A DNA stretch of 64,000 bases from Lachnospiraceae oral taxon 107 str. F0167 (lineage in GTDB: Bacteria > Bacillota > Clostridia > Lachnospirales > Lachnospiraceae), in NCBI GenBank assembly GCA_000209465.1, contig GL890583.1:665606-729605 (forward strand). The letters run 5' to 3'. Below, piece by piece: positions 37,359-46,147 of the stretch. Position 1 is the stretch's first letter; each line of letters opens with the position of its first letter. The notes under the pieces were generated by a model that made no database searches, was not told the origin of the DNA, and worked only from the letters and a program-made list of their open reading frames with translations. The position numbers and the translations under genes were made by a program.

Positions 37359-38252
37359 CTATATCTCATAGTTATCATCTTTAATTGCATGATTTAGAAT
37401 CATTGACACAATGACTACGATAACTGTCATTAGCACTGCCGCAGCGGCAGCCATTCCTGCATTTACCGACTCTGAGGCTACTTCCGTTCCAAACAAAGTC
37501 TGATATGTAAATAGCATAGGTGTATATGTATTTACACCTGAGAAAACTTGTGATAAGGCAAAGAATCCCATAGTTCTTGTTGTCCATAACACTATTGCAG
37601 TCCTCAAAACACCTTTTGTCAAAGGGAAAATAATATGTCTAAAGCGTTGAAATCCTGTAATTCCCTCTAATGATGCCGCTTCAAAGTAATCTTGCGGTAT
37701 CTTTTCAATTCCTGCTATGAACATCATCATAAAGTATCCTACATTACCGAATACATTTGCAATACACATTGAGAAAAACATATGATCGGAATTTAACCAT
37801 TGATAATCTGCCAAATATTTTAAGCCAAGTTTTGCAAACATAGTTGTAAAAAGTCCAAATCTGCTATTGTATACGTAAAGTAACCACATATAACCTACTG
37901 CAATAGCTGCAATTACATTTGGAAGGTAAACTATGGTTCTAAAAAACTTTTTGAATCGAATATCCTTTGTGAAAGCCAGTGCAAACAACATAGATAAAAC
38001 CATTGTAGCAATACCGTTGTAAATCCATATTTTTAGAATATTTACCATGGATCTAACAAATAAAGGTGTTTTAAATAACTTAAAAAAATTTCCAAAACCA
38101 ACAAATTTCCAGTCCATTAGCGGAGTAGTTACACTCTTTACCTTAAACAAACTCATGGCAATAGTTCTTAATGTCGGATATAAAAATATAACTACCATAA
38201 GTACTACAGCCGGTAACATAAACGTAATAATTGATCTTTTCGTCTGTTTCAT
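37359..38252 (-). CDS. Carbohydrate-type ABC transporter permease (MalF-like)
   Basis: 297 residues, six helices. The EAA loop appears as YFEAASLEGITGFQRFRHIIFPL (about 188-210). The N-terminus is short, without the extra helices of enteric MalF, as usual in Firmicutes. It follows the binding-protein gene after 74 bases that hold a terminator-like hairpin. It pairs with the downstream MalG-like permease to form the membrane channel of the importer. Confidence 0.93.
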   Translation of the reverse strand: MKQTKRSIITFMLPAVVLMVVIFLYPTLRTIAMSLFKVKSVTTPLMDWKFVGFGNFFKLFKTPLFVRSMVNILKIWIYNGIATMVLSMLFALAFTKDIRFKKFFRTIVYLPNVIAAIAVGYMWLLYVYNSRFGLFTTMFAKLGLKYLADYQWLNSDHMFFSMCIANVFGNVGYFMMMFIAGIEKIPQDYFEAASLEGITGFQRFRHIIFPLTKGVLRTAIVLWTTRTMGFFALSQVFSGVNTYTPMLFTYQTLFGTEVASESVNAGMAAAAAVLMTVIVVIVSMILNHAIKDDNYEI

Positions 38253-38264
38253 AAAATCCTCCTT

Positions 38265-38300
38265 ATGAAAAAATGTAAAGGCAAGATGCCTTTACATTTT
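38265..38300 (-). terminator. Terminator-like hairpin between binding protein and permease genes
   Basis: A perfect 14-base stem AAAATGTAAAGGCA/TGCCTTTACATTTT at 38270-38300 with a three-base loop and T6 on the minus strand. It lies inside the operon, so it probably lowers permease and downstream expression relative to the binding protein or protects the upstream mRNA from exonucleases. Confidence 0.8.
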
Positions 38301-38326
38301 AGCAATGATTTTATCACTGATATATA

Positions 38327-39652
38327 CTAGAACTTAGATGCCATTTCAACAAATTCTTCTGCTGTAATACTTCCACCCATCAGCTTTAAACAAGCATCTG
38401 CAATAATCTGCTTACTGTTACTATTTAGGATAAGCGCTGTCTGTGACGGATATCTGTTTGTATACTTTGACATAACTTGTTGTGCATCTTTTAAACTATC
38501 TGGCCATACACCGTCAACACCAACAGGAATAGCATTTGCCATATCAGAAAACTTCTGGTCGAATGCTGTAGTTACATAAACTCCAAAAGCTGCTGCCGCC
38601 TTAGCTTCTTCCTCTGTTGCATCCTTATTAATTGCTATTCCATAGCTGCTGTAGCATCCTGATGTCTGATCATCAACCCCACCTTCCACAGTTGGGAATG
38701 CGAAAGAACCCCATTTAAAATCATCAGGTGTTGAGTCTTTTACTTCGTTAGGAAGCCATGTTCCATTGATGTACATTGCTATTTTTTCATTTATAACCAT
38801 ACTTTGCTGTGCATTCGGATATGTATTGGTTTCTATAACCGGATCAAAATATCCCTTTTTCGCCATGTCCTCAATAGCCTTAGCCGCCTCTAATACCTTC
38901 GGATTACTCCAAGCTGACGAATCGTTGCTCAATTTTGCGACCTCATCATTACCCATTAAACGGCTCATATAATATCCAACCCAGCTTGTAGCATAATTGC
39001 TGTCTGTAGTAACAGGAGTATATCCTTTTGCTTTAATTTTTTCACAGGCATCCATAAATTCTGCCCAAGTTTCCGGATATTTTGTTATTCTGCAATCATC
39101 AAATATGTTTTTATTGCAAAAAATCATAAATCCCTGCGGTGCATAAGGGAAATATGAATACTTTCCATCAAATAGCTTTGCGGACAGGCCTGACATACTT
39201 GGCATAATTTTATCAACATATTTCTCTCCACCTGTTGATTCATATGACTCTTCAAAATAAGGTGTGAGATCCATTGTAATTTCAGACCACATTGATTTAA
39301 TATTATCAGCATTAGCATCCATCATTGTAACCTTTGTTCCTGCTGATACTGCTGAGCCAACCAGGTTTCTGTTATCACGACCGTTAAATGTAAAATTAAT
39401 TTTGACACCCGGATTTGCTTTCATAAATTCATCTGCTGCTTCCCTTAATGCATCTGCTTGAGCTTCAGTTTCACTCCAACTTGACCAATACTCAATTTCT
39501 GCGTTTAGTTTTGCATCACCACTTTCCGTATTATCTGCACCGGATTCTACTGACTTTGTAGTCTCCTCTACCGGCTTAGACGAACCGCTACCACAAGCCA
39601 CCAGTGACATCCCCATTGCTACCGATAATGCAGCTGCCAACAATTTTCTCAT
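38327..39652 (-). CDS. Extracellular solute-binding lipoprotein (sugar ABC type)
   Basis: 441 residues. Signal peptide with lipobox MSLVACGS, so the mature protein starts at Cys20 and is membrane-tethered. The mature domain (IEYWSSWSETEAQAD; DEFMKANPGVKINFTF) is a family-1 type sugar/glycerophosphodiester-binding protein, similar in layout to UgpB/MalE. It is the first gene of the operon; AGGAGG lies before the ATG. It delivers ligand to the two permeases. The ligand cannot be read from sequence, but the enzymes downstream suggest a phosphodiester-bearing compound. Confidence 0.92.
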   Translation of the reverse strand: MRKLLAAALSVAMGMSLVACGSGSSKPVEETTKSVESGADNTESGDAKLNAEIEYWSSWSETEAQADALREAADEFMKANPGVKINFTFNGRDNRNLVGSAVSAGTKVTMMDANADNIKSMWSEITMDLTPYFEESYESTGGEKYVDKIMPSMSGLSAKLFDGKYSYFPYAPQGFMIFCNKNIFDDCRITKYPETWAEFMDACEKIKAKGYTPVTTDSNYATSWVGYYMSRLMGNDEVAKLSNDSSAWSNPKVLEAAKAIEDMAKKGYFDPVIETNTYPNAQQSMVINEKIAMYINGTWLPNEVKDSTPDDFKWGSFAFPTVEGGVDDQTSGCYSSYGIAINKDATEEEAKAAAAFGVYVTTAFDQKFSDMANAIPVGVDGVWPDSLKDAQQVMSKYTNRYPSQTALILNSNSKQIIADACLKLMGGSITAEEFVEMASKF

Positions 39653-39696
39653 AATTTTCCTCCTATAAAATCAAGGTTCATTTATTTATTGACTTT

Positions 39697-39725
39697 ATTA
39701 TAACGTTTAAATTGAAACGTGTCAA
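39697..39725 (-). promoter_or_regulatory. Promoter of the phosphodiester-type ABC operon
   Basis: Minus-strand TTGACA at 39720-39725 and TATAAT at 39697-39702 with a 17-base spacer, both perfect consensus. The start codon of the binding-protein gene is about 45 bases downstream. Such a strong promoter needs repression, which fits the palindrome lying between the boxes. Confidence 0.9.
39703..39720. promoter_or_regulatory. Palindromic operator between -35 and -10
   Basis: ACGTTTAAATTGAAACGT, with arms ACGTTT/AAACGT, fills the spacer between the -35 and -10 boxes. Size and symmetry fit a LacI-family operator, and a bound protein would block RNA polymerase. The LacI-fusion regulator encoded in the same operon is the natural candidate (inference). 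Confidence 0.7.
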
Positions 39726-39914
39726 TATTTTCAATATGATATTATAAGCTACGTTTAGTGACATCATGTTCAATATAAAACACCTCTTTTCATTGTCTAT
39801 TTATGACAGTAATAAAGCCATTTTAGAGATTAATTTAAGAGTAGAATTATAAAGTTATATGGCGTTAAAATTTTATGTTTATAGCAAATGTAAATAACTC
39901 TTATCAATTGAAAA

Positions 39915-39947
39915 CAAAAAAGTGTCTAGTTGCAGCTGCAATGACAC
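39915..39947 (-). terminator. Hairpin with T-run in the GH2/transport-operon gap
   Basis: GTGTC/GACAC outer stem (39922-39947) enclosing the palindrome TTGCAGCTGCAA, followed on the minus strand by TTTTTTG. It could be a second terminator insulating the transport operon from the GH2 unit. Confidence 0.55.
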
Positions 39948-40026
39948 CTTTGTAATATTTAATTATTAATTTATATTAAGTTACAATTATAAAACCAAGG
40001 CTCCACTTAAATATGATGTAGATACG

Positions 40027-40052
40027 CAAAAAAGCCCCAAATTTTGAGGCTT
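40027..40052. terminator. Terminator after the GH2 gene
   Basis: AGCCTC/GGGGCT-type stem at 40033-40051 with TTTTTTGCG following on the minus strand; CTTTTAT follows on the plus side. It lies 40 bases past the GH2 stop. Confidence 0.75.
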
Positions 40053-40091
40053 TTATATAGATTGTTTTTTAATATTGTTTCGCTTAGTATA

Positions 40092-42380
40092 TTATTTTCT
40101 GATTTCCTGCAATTTTTTATTTATAAGTGCAAATACCTTATCCGTATCTACTTTTTCAGGATTAAAGAATGCTGCCATTTCATCAACCTGCATACCGCCC
40201 ATTATACCCAGCATACTCTTTTTCGTCTTCATAGTTCCGAATTGATTTATTATAGATACAAGTATATCTCCGGCTTCATCATTTCTGATTACATCATCTA
40301 CGGTATCCTTTATACTGAAAAATTCCGGCTTAAACTCAAGTTTGCCTGCTTCAAGGTTTTCCTTATCAATATCATCAAACCAGTTCTTAACACCGTCCTC
40401 TTCCTCTTCATCAGCCGGTCTTACATATCCGGCAAAAGGTTTCTCCTCTCTGATAAATGTGGTTCTGTCAACTACTTCTTCATCTAAGATTACACCTACC
40501 GCCTTTATATAATTGCTGCCCATATTAAGACTTACATTCTCAAATATAAAGATTTTATCACCTTCCTTTTCACCAAGGTCCACACCGTTCACAAACAGTC
40601 TAACCTTTGGCATATTTGAATAGATCTTTATATTTATTTTTTCAGCGCATCTTATTGCAAATCTCTTGCTTGTAATATGAACAAATGACTCATCTGACCA
40701 ATAAGCTTTGTATAAATAGAATGAATCCTTCTTTATTTTTCTGTCAATAGTTACAAGACCTTTATTGTTTCTGCCTTGAACACCGCCCTCATCTCTGGCA
40801 TCACAACCGAAATCAAACATATTCCAGATATATGAGCCCCAGATCTCAGGTCTTTCACTAAGTAATTTTGCCATATGCTCATGATACTCAGCCTGATATT
40901 CCTCAGTGTAATCCTTACATGCAGGGGTATCTGAATGCCAACTTATAATGCCCTCACAGCCGTATTCTGAAAGTCCTACAGCCCTGTTTGGATGCATAGC
41001 TCTAAACTTATCAAACCATACTTCATTATCTGTATACTTCCCGCCATACCATCCGAAGTATAGGTTATATGCAAGTATATCCGTGATCTGATTGTGATCT
41101 GATTCCATAGGAAGCATTGATACCTGAGCCATTGTGGTAAGCCTTGTATTATCAATACTCTTTACTAAAGCATTAAGTTCCTTTAGATTATCTGTAAGTC
41201 CCGGTATGTCTCCGGCAATTGTTATCTCATTTGAAATTCCCCAGAAAAATATACTGCTGTGATTATAATTTTGATAAACCAGCTCTTTCATCTGCTCCAT
41301 AGCATTCTCATGTGCCTTTGGATCCTTATTCATTCTGGATATAAAGGGGATCTCTGCCCATACTATAAGACCGTATCTGTCACAAAGCTCATAAAAATAA
41401 TCATCTTGCTGATAATGTGCCAGTCTTACAGTATTTGCACCTACATCAAGTATCAGATCCAAATCTTCAAAATGGTCAATTTGATCAAGTGCATTTCCAT
41501 TGCCCAGTCTGTCTTGATGTCTGCTGACACCTCTAAGAGGCAGACTCTTTCCATTCAGGAAAAATCCCTTATCCGGATCTACATAGTACTCTCTGATACC
41601 GTGATTTACCTCTACATCATCAAGTACTTCATTATGTCTTACAAGTTTAATACTCAAATCATACAGGAATGGATCTTCGATACCGTTCCAAAGGCGGGGA
41701 TTGTCTATCTTAAGGCTTAGCTTTGTTATCTTCTTTGCAGGTGCGACAACAAAGCCTACATCATCATAACTGTCATTATCTCTTACCTCAACCATAACCA
41801 TGTCTGATTCGTCCGGATCTTTTACATAGGCAGTAATGTCTATTATTGCATCTTCACCGTTCAACTTTGAAGTAACAGCCACTCCGCTGCCTGCATAATA
41901 CTCTATATCAAATCTTGTCTTAGGTACAGATATCAGACTCACATCTCTGTAAATACCGCCATAGAATGTAAAATCAGCCATCTGAGGATATACATCCGAA
42001 CTGTTGGTATTATCCACTTCCACAGCAAGAACAATGGATTTCTTATTTTCAAAAAATCTTGTAATATTAACTCTGAATCTTGAATATCCACCTCTATGTT
42101 CCTGTACAAACTCTCCGTCAATATATACTCTTGCAACGGAATTTACTCCTCCAAAGCTTAAAATAAATTCACTATCGGGAGAAACCAAAGGTCTTTCCAA
42201 TCTTTTTACATACACAGCCTTTCCCTTGTAATAGTCATTGCCGCCGTCCTGTCCGTCAAAGGCATTATAAGTATGTGGCAGGTTTATTCTGTCCCAGCTC
42301 TCATCAGCCGGTAAGACATTTGGAATTTCTTCAGTCTTTTTAAACATCCAGCCTTCCATTACATTTTCTATTATTCTCAT
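40092..42380 (-). CDS. Glycoside hydrolase family 2 enzyme (beta-galactosidase/beta-glucuronidase type)
   Basis: 762 residues. In order: a jelly-roll sugar-binding domain (DYYKGKAVYVKRL; YIDGEFVQEHRGGYSRFR), an immunoglobulin-like domain, and a TIM barrel with the acid/base Glu in WGISNE and the nucleophile Glu in LSEYGCE. The stretch GRNNKGLVTIDRKIKKDSFYLYKAYW is typical of short GH2 beta-galactosidases; it contains an N-x-K-G pattern also used by beta-glucuronidases, so substrate is uncertain. A 110-residue acidic C-terminal extension follows. No signal peptide: intracellular. It lies 28 bases after the GPH transporter gene. Confidence 0.92.
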   Translation of the reverse strand: MRIIENVMEGWMFKKTEEIPNVLPADESWDRINLPHTYNAFDGQDGGNDYYKGKAVYVKRLERPLVSPDSEFILSFGGVNSVARVYIDGEFVQEHRGGYSRFRVNITRFFENKKSIVLAVEVDNTNSSDVYPQMADFTFYGGIYRDVSLISVPKTRFDIEYYAGSGVAVTSKLNGEDAIIDITAYVKDPDESDMVMVEVRDNDSYDDVGFVVAPAKKITKLSLKIDNPRLWNGIEDPFLYDLSIKLVRHNEVLDDVEVNHGIREYYVDPDKGFFLNGKSLPLRGVSRHQDRLGNGNALDQIDHFEDLDLILDVGANTVRLAHYQQDDYFYELCDRYGLIVWAEIPFISRMNKDPKAHENAMEQMKELVYQNYNHSSIFFWGISNEITIAGDIPGLTDNLKELNALVKSIDNTRLTTMAQVSMLPMESDHNQITDILAYNLYFGWYGGKYTDNEVWFDKFRAMHPNRAVGLSEYGCEGIISWHSDTPACKDYTEEYQAEYHEHMAKLLSERPEIWGSYIWNMFDFGCDARDEGGVQGRNNKGLVTIDRKIKKDSFYLYKAYWSDESFVHITSKRFAIRCAEKINIKIYSNMPKVRLFVNGVDLGEKEGDKIFIFENVSLNMGSNYIKAVGVILDEEVVDRTTFIREEKPFAGYVRPADEEEEDGVKNWFDDIDKENLEAGKLEFKPEFFSIKDTVDDVIRNDEAGDILVSIINQFGTMKTKKSMLGIMGGMQVDEMAAFFNPEKVDTDKVFALINKKLQEIRK

Positions 42381-42408
42381 ATATTCCCTCCTAAAATATT
42401 ATCAATTT

Positions 42409-43872
42409 TTATGCTTGCTCAGCTTCCGTCCTTTTCTTTATTTCAGCAATCTCATCCTGTATACTTTCCATCTTTTCCTTTGTAAGAGGATAGAACTTCA
42501 TAGCAATAAGATTACATACAAGTCCAATTATAAGCAGTCCGTACATACAAAACATCGCCACAGCCTTTAATGCCCCTGATGAAGTTGTGTCTACTGTAGG
42601 CAGCACTTCCTTAAATCCTATAGCCGCACAGCTAAGACCTACAATTGTAGCTCCCAGTGATGAAATAAGCTTATCAACAAATGAGAAAAGTGTTCCCATA
42701 AGTCCCGGAACATACTTTCCTGAACGATATACCTCATAGTCAGCACAATCCGCAGTCATAGGTATTACAATATTTCCTGAAACTCCTGTAAAGCCCTTCA
42801 TAAGCAGGAAAAGCACTAAAAATACTATTGTAAATACATTCCATCCCTTAAAGCCCTCTCCGGGTAAGCTTAAAGTAGTAGGATCTAAAACATAGAATGC
42901 TATTATTGAAAGTACACAGGTCACCAGACCTCCTATTGTACCGAAAAGCATTGCCTTTCTCTGTCCAAGATATCTTGCTATATAACCCACACCGAAAAAG
43001 AGCATAAGTGCTGTAGGTATTGCAGTGTAAGCCGCTACCTGACCGCCTGCTGCAGTATTACCGCAAACGATTGCATATACCATAATTACTACTACGGCAT
43101 TTGTCTGTGTAGTAAGTGCAAGCTTATCTGTAGATGCCGATACTACAAGCATCTGTATAGCTCTGTTCTTTGATAAAACCTCCCAATAATCTCTTAATCT
43201 TATTTTTTCAGGAGTTCCAAGACCGAAGAACTCTGTTCTGTCCTTTGACGATATTGCAAATATTGCAATAATTGTAAATACTGCAGATATGCTTGCGGTT
43301 ATCATCCAAAACTCATGGAAAAAATCAGTATTAAACTCACCGTACTTCGGTATAAGCTTTTGAAATACAAGTACAGGTACGGCTGCAAAGAGTATAGTAT
43401 TATAAATACCGTCAAAAATTGTAAACATAGGTCTTTGTTTAGGATCATTTGTTAAACATGTCTGTGCAGATTTTGTAACAACACATTGGAATGTATACCC
43501 TATAATATAGATCATGTATAAAAGAACAAATACAGTAAGCCTTGATCTTTCAGGTGCCTTATGTGTCATATGCACTATAAGAAATGAAAATATAGCCAGT
43601 ATTATATTTCCTATAAGCATAAAAGGTCTGTTTTTACCGAATTTGGAATCTGTTTTGTCTACAACATATCCTATAAAAGGATCTGTAACACCGTCCCAGA
43701 TTCTCATATTCATAACTATTGTGGATGCCGCAACTACTCCTACTCCCACAAATCCTACCAAATAGTAACTGATAAAGTTCATAAAAAATAAATACAAATT
43801 AGTGGCAGTGTTATTTAATGCAAAACCTCCTATTTGCCATAACTTTGCCCTATGTATTCCTTGATGGTTCAT
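42409..43872 (-). CDS. GPH family (MFS) glycoside/hexuronide symporter
   Basis: 487 residues, twelve helices. The features WDGVTDPFIGYVVDKTDSKFGKNRPFML (about 52-79) and a C-terminal ADCADYEVYRSGKYVPGLMG block are diagnostic of glycoside-pentoside-hexuronide:cation symporters, relatives of MelB and UidB. It should import the glycoside cleaved by the adjacent GH2 enzyme. GGAGG precedes the ATG, and a TATAAT lies at 43905-43910 without a good -35, as expected for a promoter activated by the divergent AraC-type regulator. Confidence 0.93.
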   Translation of the reverse strand: MNHQGIHRAKLWQIGGFALNNTATNLYLFFMNFISYYLVGFVGVGVVAASTIVMNMRIWDGVTDPFIGYVVDKTDSKFGKNRPFMLIGNIILAIFSFLIVHMTHKAPERSRLTVFVLLYMIYIIGYTFQCVVTKSAQTCLTNDPKQRPMFTIFDGIYNTILFAAVPVLVFQKLIPKYGEFNTDFFHEFWMITASISAVFTIIAIFAISSKDRTEFFGLGTPEKIRLRDYWEVLSKNRAIQMLVVSASTDKLALTTQTNAVVVIMVYAIVCGNTAAGGQVAAYTAIPTALMLFFGVGYIARYLGQRKAMLFGTIGGLVTCVLSIIAFYVLDPTTLSLPGEGFKGWNVFTIVFLVLFLLMKGFTGVSGNIVIPMTADCADYEVYRSGKYVPGLMGTLFSFVDKLISSLGATIVGLSCAAIGFKEVLPTVDTTSSGALKAVAMFCMYGLLIIGLVCNLIAMKFYPLTKEKMESIQDEIAEIKKRTEAEQA

Positions 43873-44013
43873 AAAATACCTCCATATTATTGCTTTAACT
43901 AGATATTATATTAAATCAGAAAAATTAAAAAGTGAGCCGATATCTTTAAAATAGCATAATATTATGGTATTCTTATTCAGTAGATGTATTTTAGGCTAAA
44001 ATATCGGAGAATT

Positions 44014-44730
44014 ATGAAATATCAAATTTATAAAGATAATGATCTTTTATCAATAAAAAACATTGAAGAAATATATGAAATAGAAGAAAACTTTTTACAG
44101 AAACTATCTTCAGGAGATTTTTCCAAAGCCATGGATGCATACGAAATTTTTACTTCTGTAAAGCCTGACGGAAGAAACGGTGACTCTTTTCATGATGCCT
44201 ATTATCTGGCAATTGTGCTAGGAACCCTTTGCAGAAAAACATTACAATACAGAAACAAGGTTCATCCTTATTATTTGGATTCCATTTCCAGGGAAATGTC
44301 TATAGAACTTTTTAATACAAAAACCATAAATGATATAAATGCAGTTATAAGAAAGTATATAAAAAAGTATTGTCTGCTCGCCAGAAATCACTCTCTGCAT
44401 CAATATACCGAGATTGTAAATAAAACTGTTTCATATATTGAGTTAAATTATACTGATGAACTGAGTCTTTCAAGTCTTGCCGGTCATTTTCATGTCAGCA
44501 AAAACTATCTGAGTGCGGTGTTTAAAAAGCAAATCGGTAAGACTGTAACTGAATATATTCATGATGTAAGGCTTGATAAGGCAATATTTTTTTTAAATAC
44601 CACCAAGCTTCCTATACATAATATTGCCATGCTCTGCGGTTACACGGACAGCAATTATTTTTGCAGAATTTTTAAAAATCAGCATAAAATATCTCCGGGA
44701 CAATACAGAAATAAACTTTTACATCAATAG
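44014..44730 (+). CDS. AraC family transcriptional regulator
   Basis: 238 residues from the ATG at 44014, chosen because GGAG lies just upstream; an in-frame ATG at 43984 lacks a site. The C-terminal AraC DNA-binding domain (about 145-238) has two helix-turn-helix units: LSSLAGHFHVSKNYLSAVFKK and IHNIAMLCGYTDSNYFCRIFK. The N-terminal 140 residues form an unrecognised helical sensor domain without the usual cupin pattern. Divergent from the GPH transporter-GH2 pair, it most likely activates them in response to the imported glycoside. Confidence 0.92.
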   Translation: MKYQIYKDNDLLSIKNIEEIYEIEENFLQKLSSGDFSKAMDAYEIFTSVKPDGRNGDSFHDAYYLAIVLGTLCRKTLQYRNKVHPYYLDSISREMSIELFNTKTINDINAVIRKYIKKYCLLARNHSLHQYTEIVNKTVSYIELNYTDELSLSSLAGHFHVSKNYLSAVFKKQIGKTVTEYIHDVRLDKAIFFLNTTKLPIHNIAMLCGYTDSNYFCRIFKNQHKISPGQYRNKLLHQ

Positions 44731-44808
44731 ATACAATCATTGTGAGTTTTTATATAAATTTCATCTGAAATTTAATATTTTATAGTCAGGAGTTTGAAGG
44801 CTATTTTG

Positions 44809-44837
44809 TTGACTTAATATTTTTAATAGTGTATAGT
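44809..44837 (+). promoter_or_regulatory. Promoter of prs
   Basis: TTGACT at 44809-44814, 17-base spacer, TATAGT at 44832-44837. It leaves a leader of about 80 bases that contains an AATAGTT/AACTATT hairpin (44866-44894) just before the ribosome binding site. Confidence 0.8.
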
Positions 44838-44922
44838 GTCTTCGTAAATGAATAATTACATTTGTAATAGTTGAAAGTTCTTTCTTTAACTATTGACAAT
44901 CTTAAGTACCTAGGAGAAAGAA

Positions 44923-46098
44923 ATGCCGAACAATTTTGTTTTTAGAGATCAACTGCCTGTTGCACCCTTAAAAATTGCCGCACTTGAAAGTTGCTATGAT
45001 TTCGCAAAAAAAATCAATGATTATATAGTGGAATTTAGAAGAAATGATACTACCGAACTTATGAACAGTAAGGTGGATTTGCATTACAGAGGTTATGACT
45101 GTGATAATTATCTTCTGGATATAGCCTGTCCGAGATTCGGTTCAGGTGAAGCTAAAGGATTTATAAAAGAATCAATTCGCGGTACGGATGTATTTGTAAT
45201 GGTTGATGTATTAAACCATTCACTAAGCTATAAACTCAACGGTTTTACAAATTATATGTCCCCGGATGATCATTATCAGGATTTAAAAAGAATCGTCAGT
45301 GCCAGTATTTCCAATGCAAAAAGAGTTAATGTAATTATGCCATTCCTCTATGAGAGCAGACAGCATAAAAAGACCAAGAGAGAGTCTCTTGACTGTGCAC
45401 TTGCACTTGCAGAGCTTGCTGATATGGGAGTGAGCAATATTATCACATTTGATGCACATGATCCGAGAGTCCAAAACTCAATTCCTCTTACAGGATTTGA
45501 TAATTTTATGCCTACATATCAGTTTGTAAAATCATTATTCCAAAATGTATCCGATTTAAAAGTAAATAAAGATGATATGATGGTAATAAGCCCTGATGAG
45601 GGAGCTATGAGCAGAGCCGTATATCTTGCAAATAACCTCGGTGTTGATATGGGTATGTTTTATAAGAGGCGTGATTATTCCAGAGTAATTGACGGAAGAA
45701 ACCCTATAGTTGCTCATGAATTTTTGGGAAGCAGTGTTGCAGGTAAGGATGTTATCATAATGGATGATATGATATCTTCAGGTGAGAGTATGCTTGATAC
45801 CGCTAAGGAATTAAAAAAGAGAAATGCCAAAAGAATCATCATCTGTGCAACCTTCGGACTGTTTACAAACGGACTTGAAAAATTCGATGAGTTCCATAAT
45901 CTCGGACTTATCGATTATGTTTGCACCACTAATGTACATTATAGAAATCCTGAGCTTCTTACAAAACCATGGTATCTGGAAGCTGATTTGACAAAGTATC
46001 TTGCCGCCATTATAAACTCCTATAACCATGATGTTTCAATAGGCAAGAGCCTTTCACCTACAGTTAAAATACAAAATTTTGTATCAAAATATAAATAA
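44923..46098 (+). CDS. prs: Ribose-phosphate pyrophosphokinase (PRPP synthetase), long form
   Basis: 391 residues, longer than the classical 310-320-residue enzyme because of extra N-terminal and loop sequence. It transfers pyrophosphate from ATP to ribose-5-phosphate, giving PRPP for nucleotide, His and Trp synthesis. Seen are the ribose-phosphate region MPFLYESRQHKKTKRESL (about 139-156), the catalytic loop TFDAHDPRVQN in the position of the usual DLHA block, VISPDEGAMSRA (about 223-234) and the PRPP-binding VIIMDDMISSGESML (about 278-292). AGGAG precedes the ATG. Single gene with a terminator. Confidence 0.93.
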   Translation: MPNNFVFRDQLPVAPLKIAALESCYDFAKKINDYIVEFRRNDTTELMNSKVDLHYRGYDCDNYLLDIACPRFGSGEAKGFIKESIRGTDVFVMVDVLNHSLSYKLNGFTNYMSPDDHYQDLKRIVSASISNAKRVNVIMPFLYESRQHKKTKRESLDCALALAELADMGVSNIITFDAHDPRVQNSIPLTGFDNFMPTYQFVKSLFQNVSDLKVNKDDMMVISPDEGAMSRAVYLANNLGVDMGMFYKRRDYSRVIDGRNPIVAHEFLGSSVAGKDVIIMDDMISSGESMLDTAKELKKRNAKRIIICATFGLFTNGLEKFDEFHNLGLIDYVCTTNVHYRNPELLTKPWYLEADLTKYLAAIINSYNHDVSIGKSLSPTVKIQNFVSKYK

Positions 46099-46101
46099 TA
46101 C

Positions 46102-46146
46102 AAAGACCGGCAGTTTTGAAATCACCAATCTGTCGGTCTTTTTTAT
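46102..46146 (+). terminator. Terminator of prs
   Basis: Twelve-pair stem AAAGACCGGCAG/CTGTCGGTCTTT at 46102-46141 followed by TTTTTATTTT on the plus strand. It lies between the convergent prs and nucleoside kinase genes. Confidence 0.9.
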
Positions 46147-46147
46147 T

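Larger units (their letters stand above)
39653..40091. other. 439-bp gap between GH2 gene and transport operon
   Basis: No gene seen. From right to left it contains a terminator for the GH2 gene (40027-40052), a second hairpin with T-run on the minus strand (39915-39947), and then the promoter and palindromic operator of the transport operon (39697-39725). The stretch 39730-39900 is AT-rich and unassigned, with an additional AAACGT half-site at about 39754 on the minus strand. Confidence 0.7.

Noticed and set aside
40092..42380. Firm beta-glucuronidase call from the N-x-K-G motif
   Set aside because: The same motif occurs in GH2 beta-galactosidases with the NKGLVTIDRK-type context, so it does not decide the substrate.
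43905..43935. AATTTTTCTGATTT, similar to a CodY box, upstream of the GPH transporter
   Set aside because: Only the left half matches AATTTTCWGAAAATT; the right arm has at least four mismatches.
44866..44894. Possible riboswitch in the prs leader
   Set aside because: Only one simple hairpin is seen; no conserved purine-riboswitch or PRPP-riboswitch core is recognisable in the 80-base leader.
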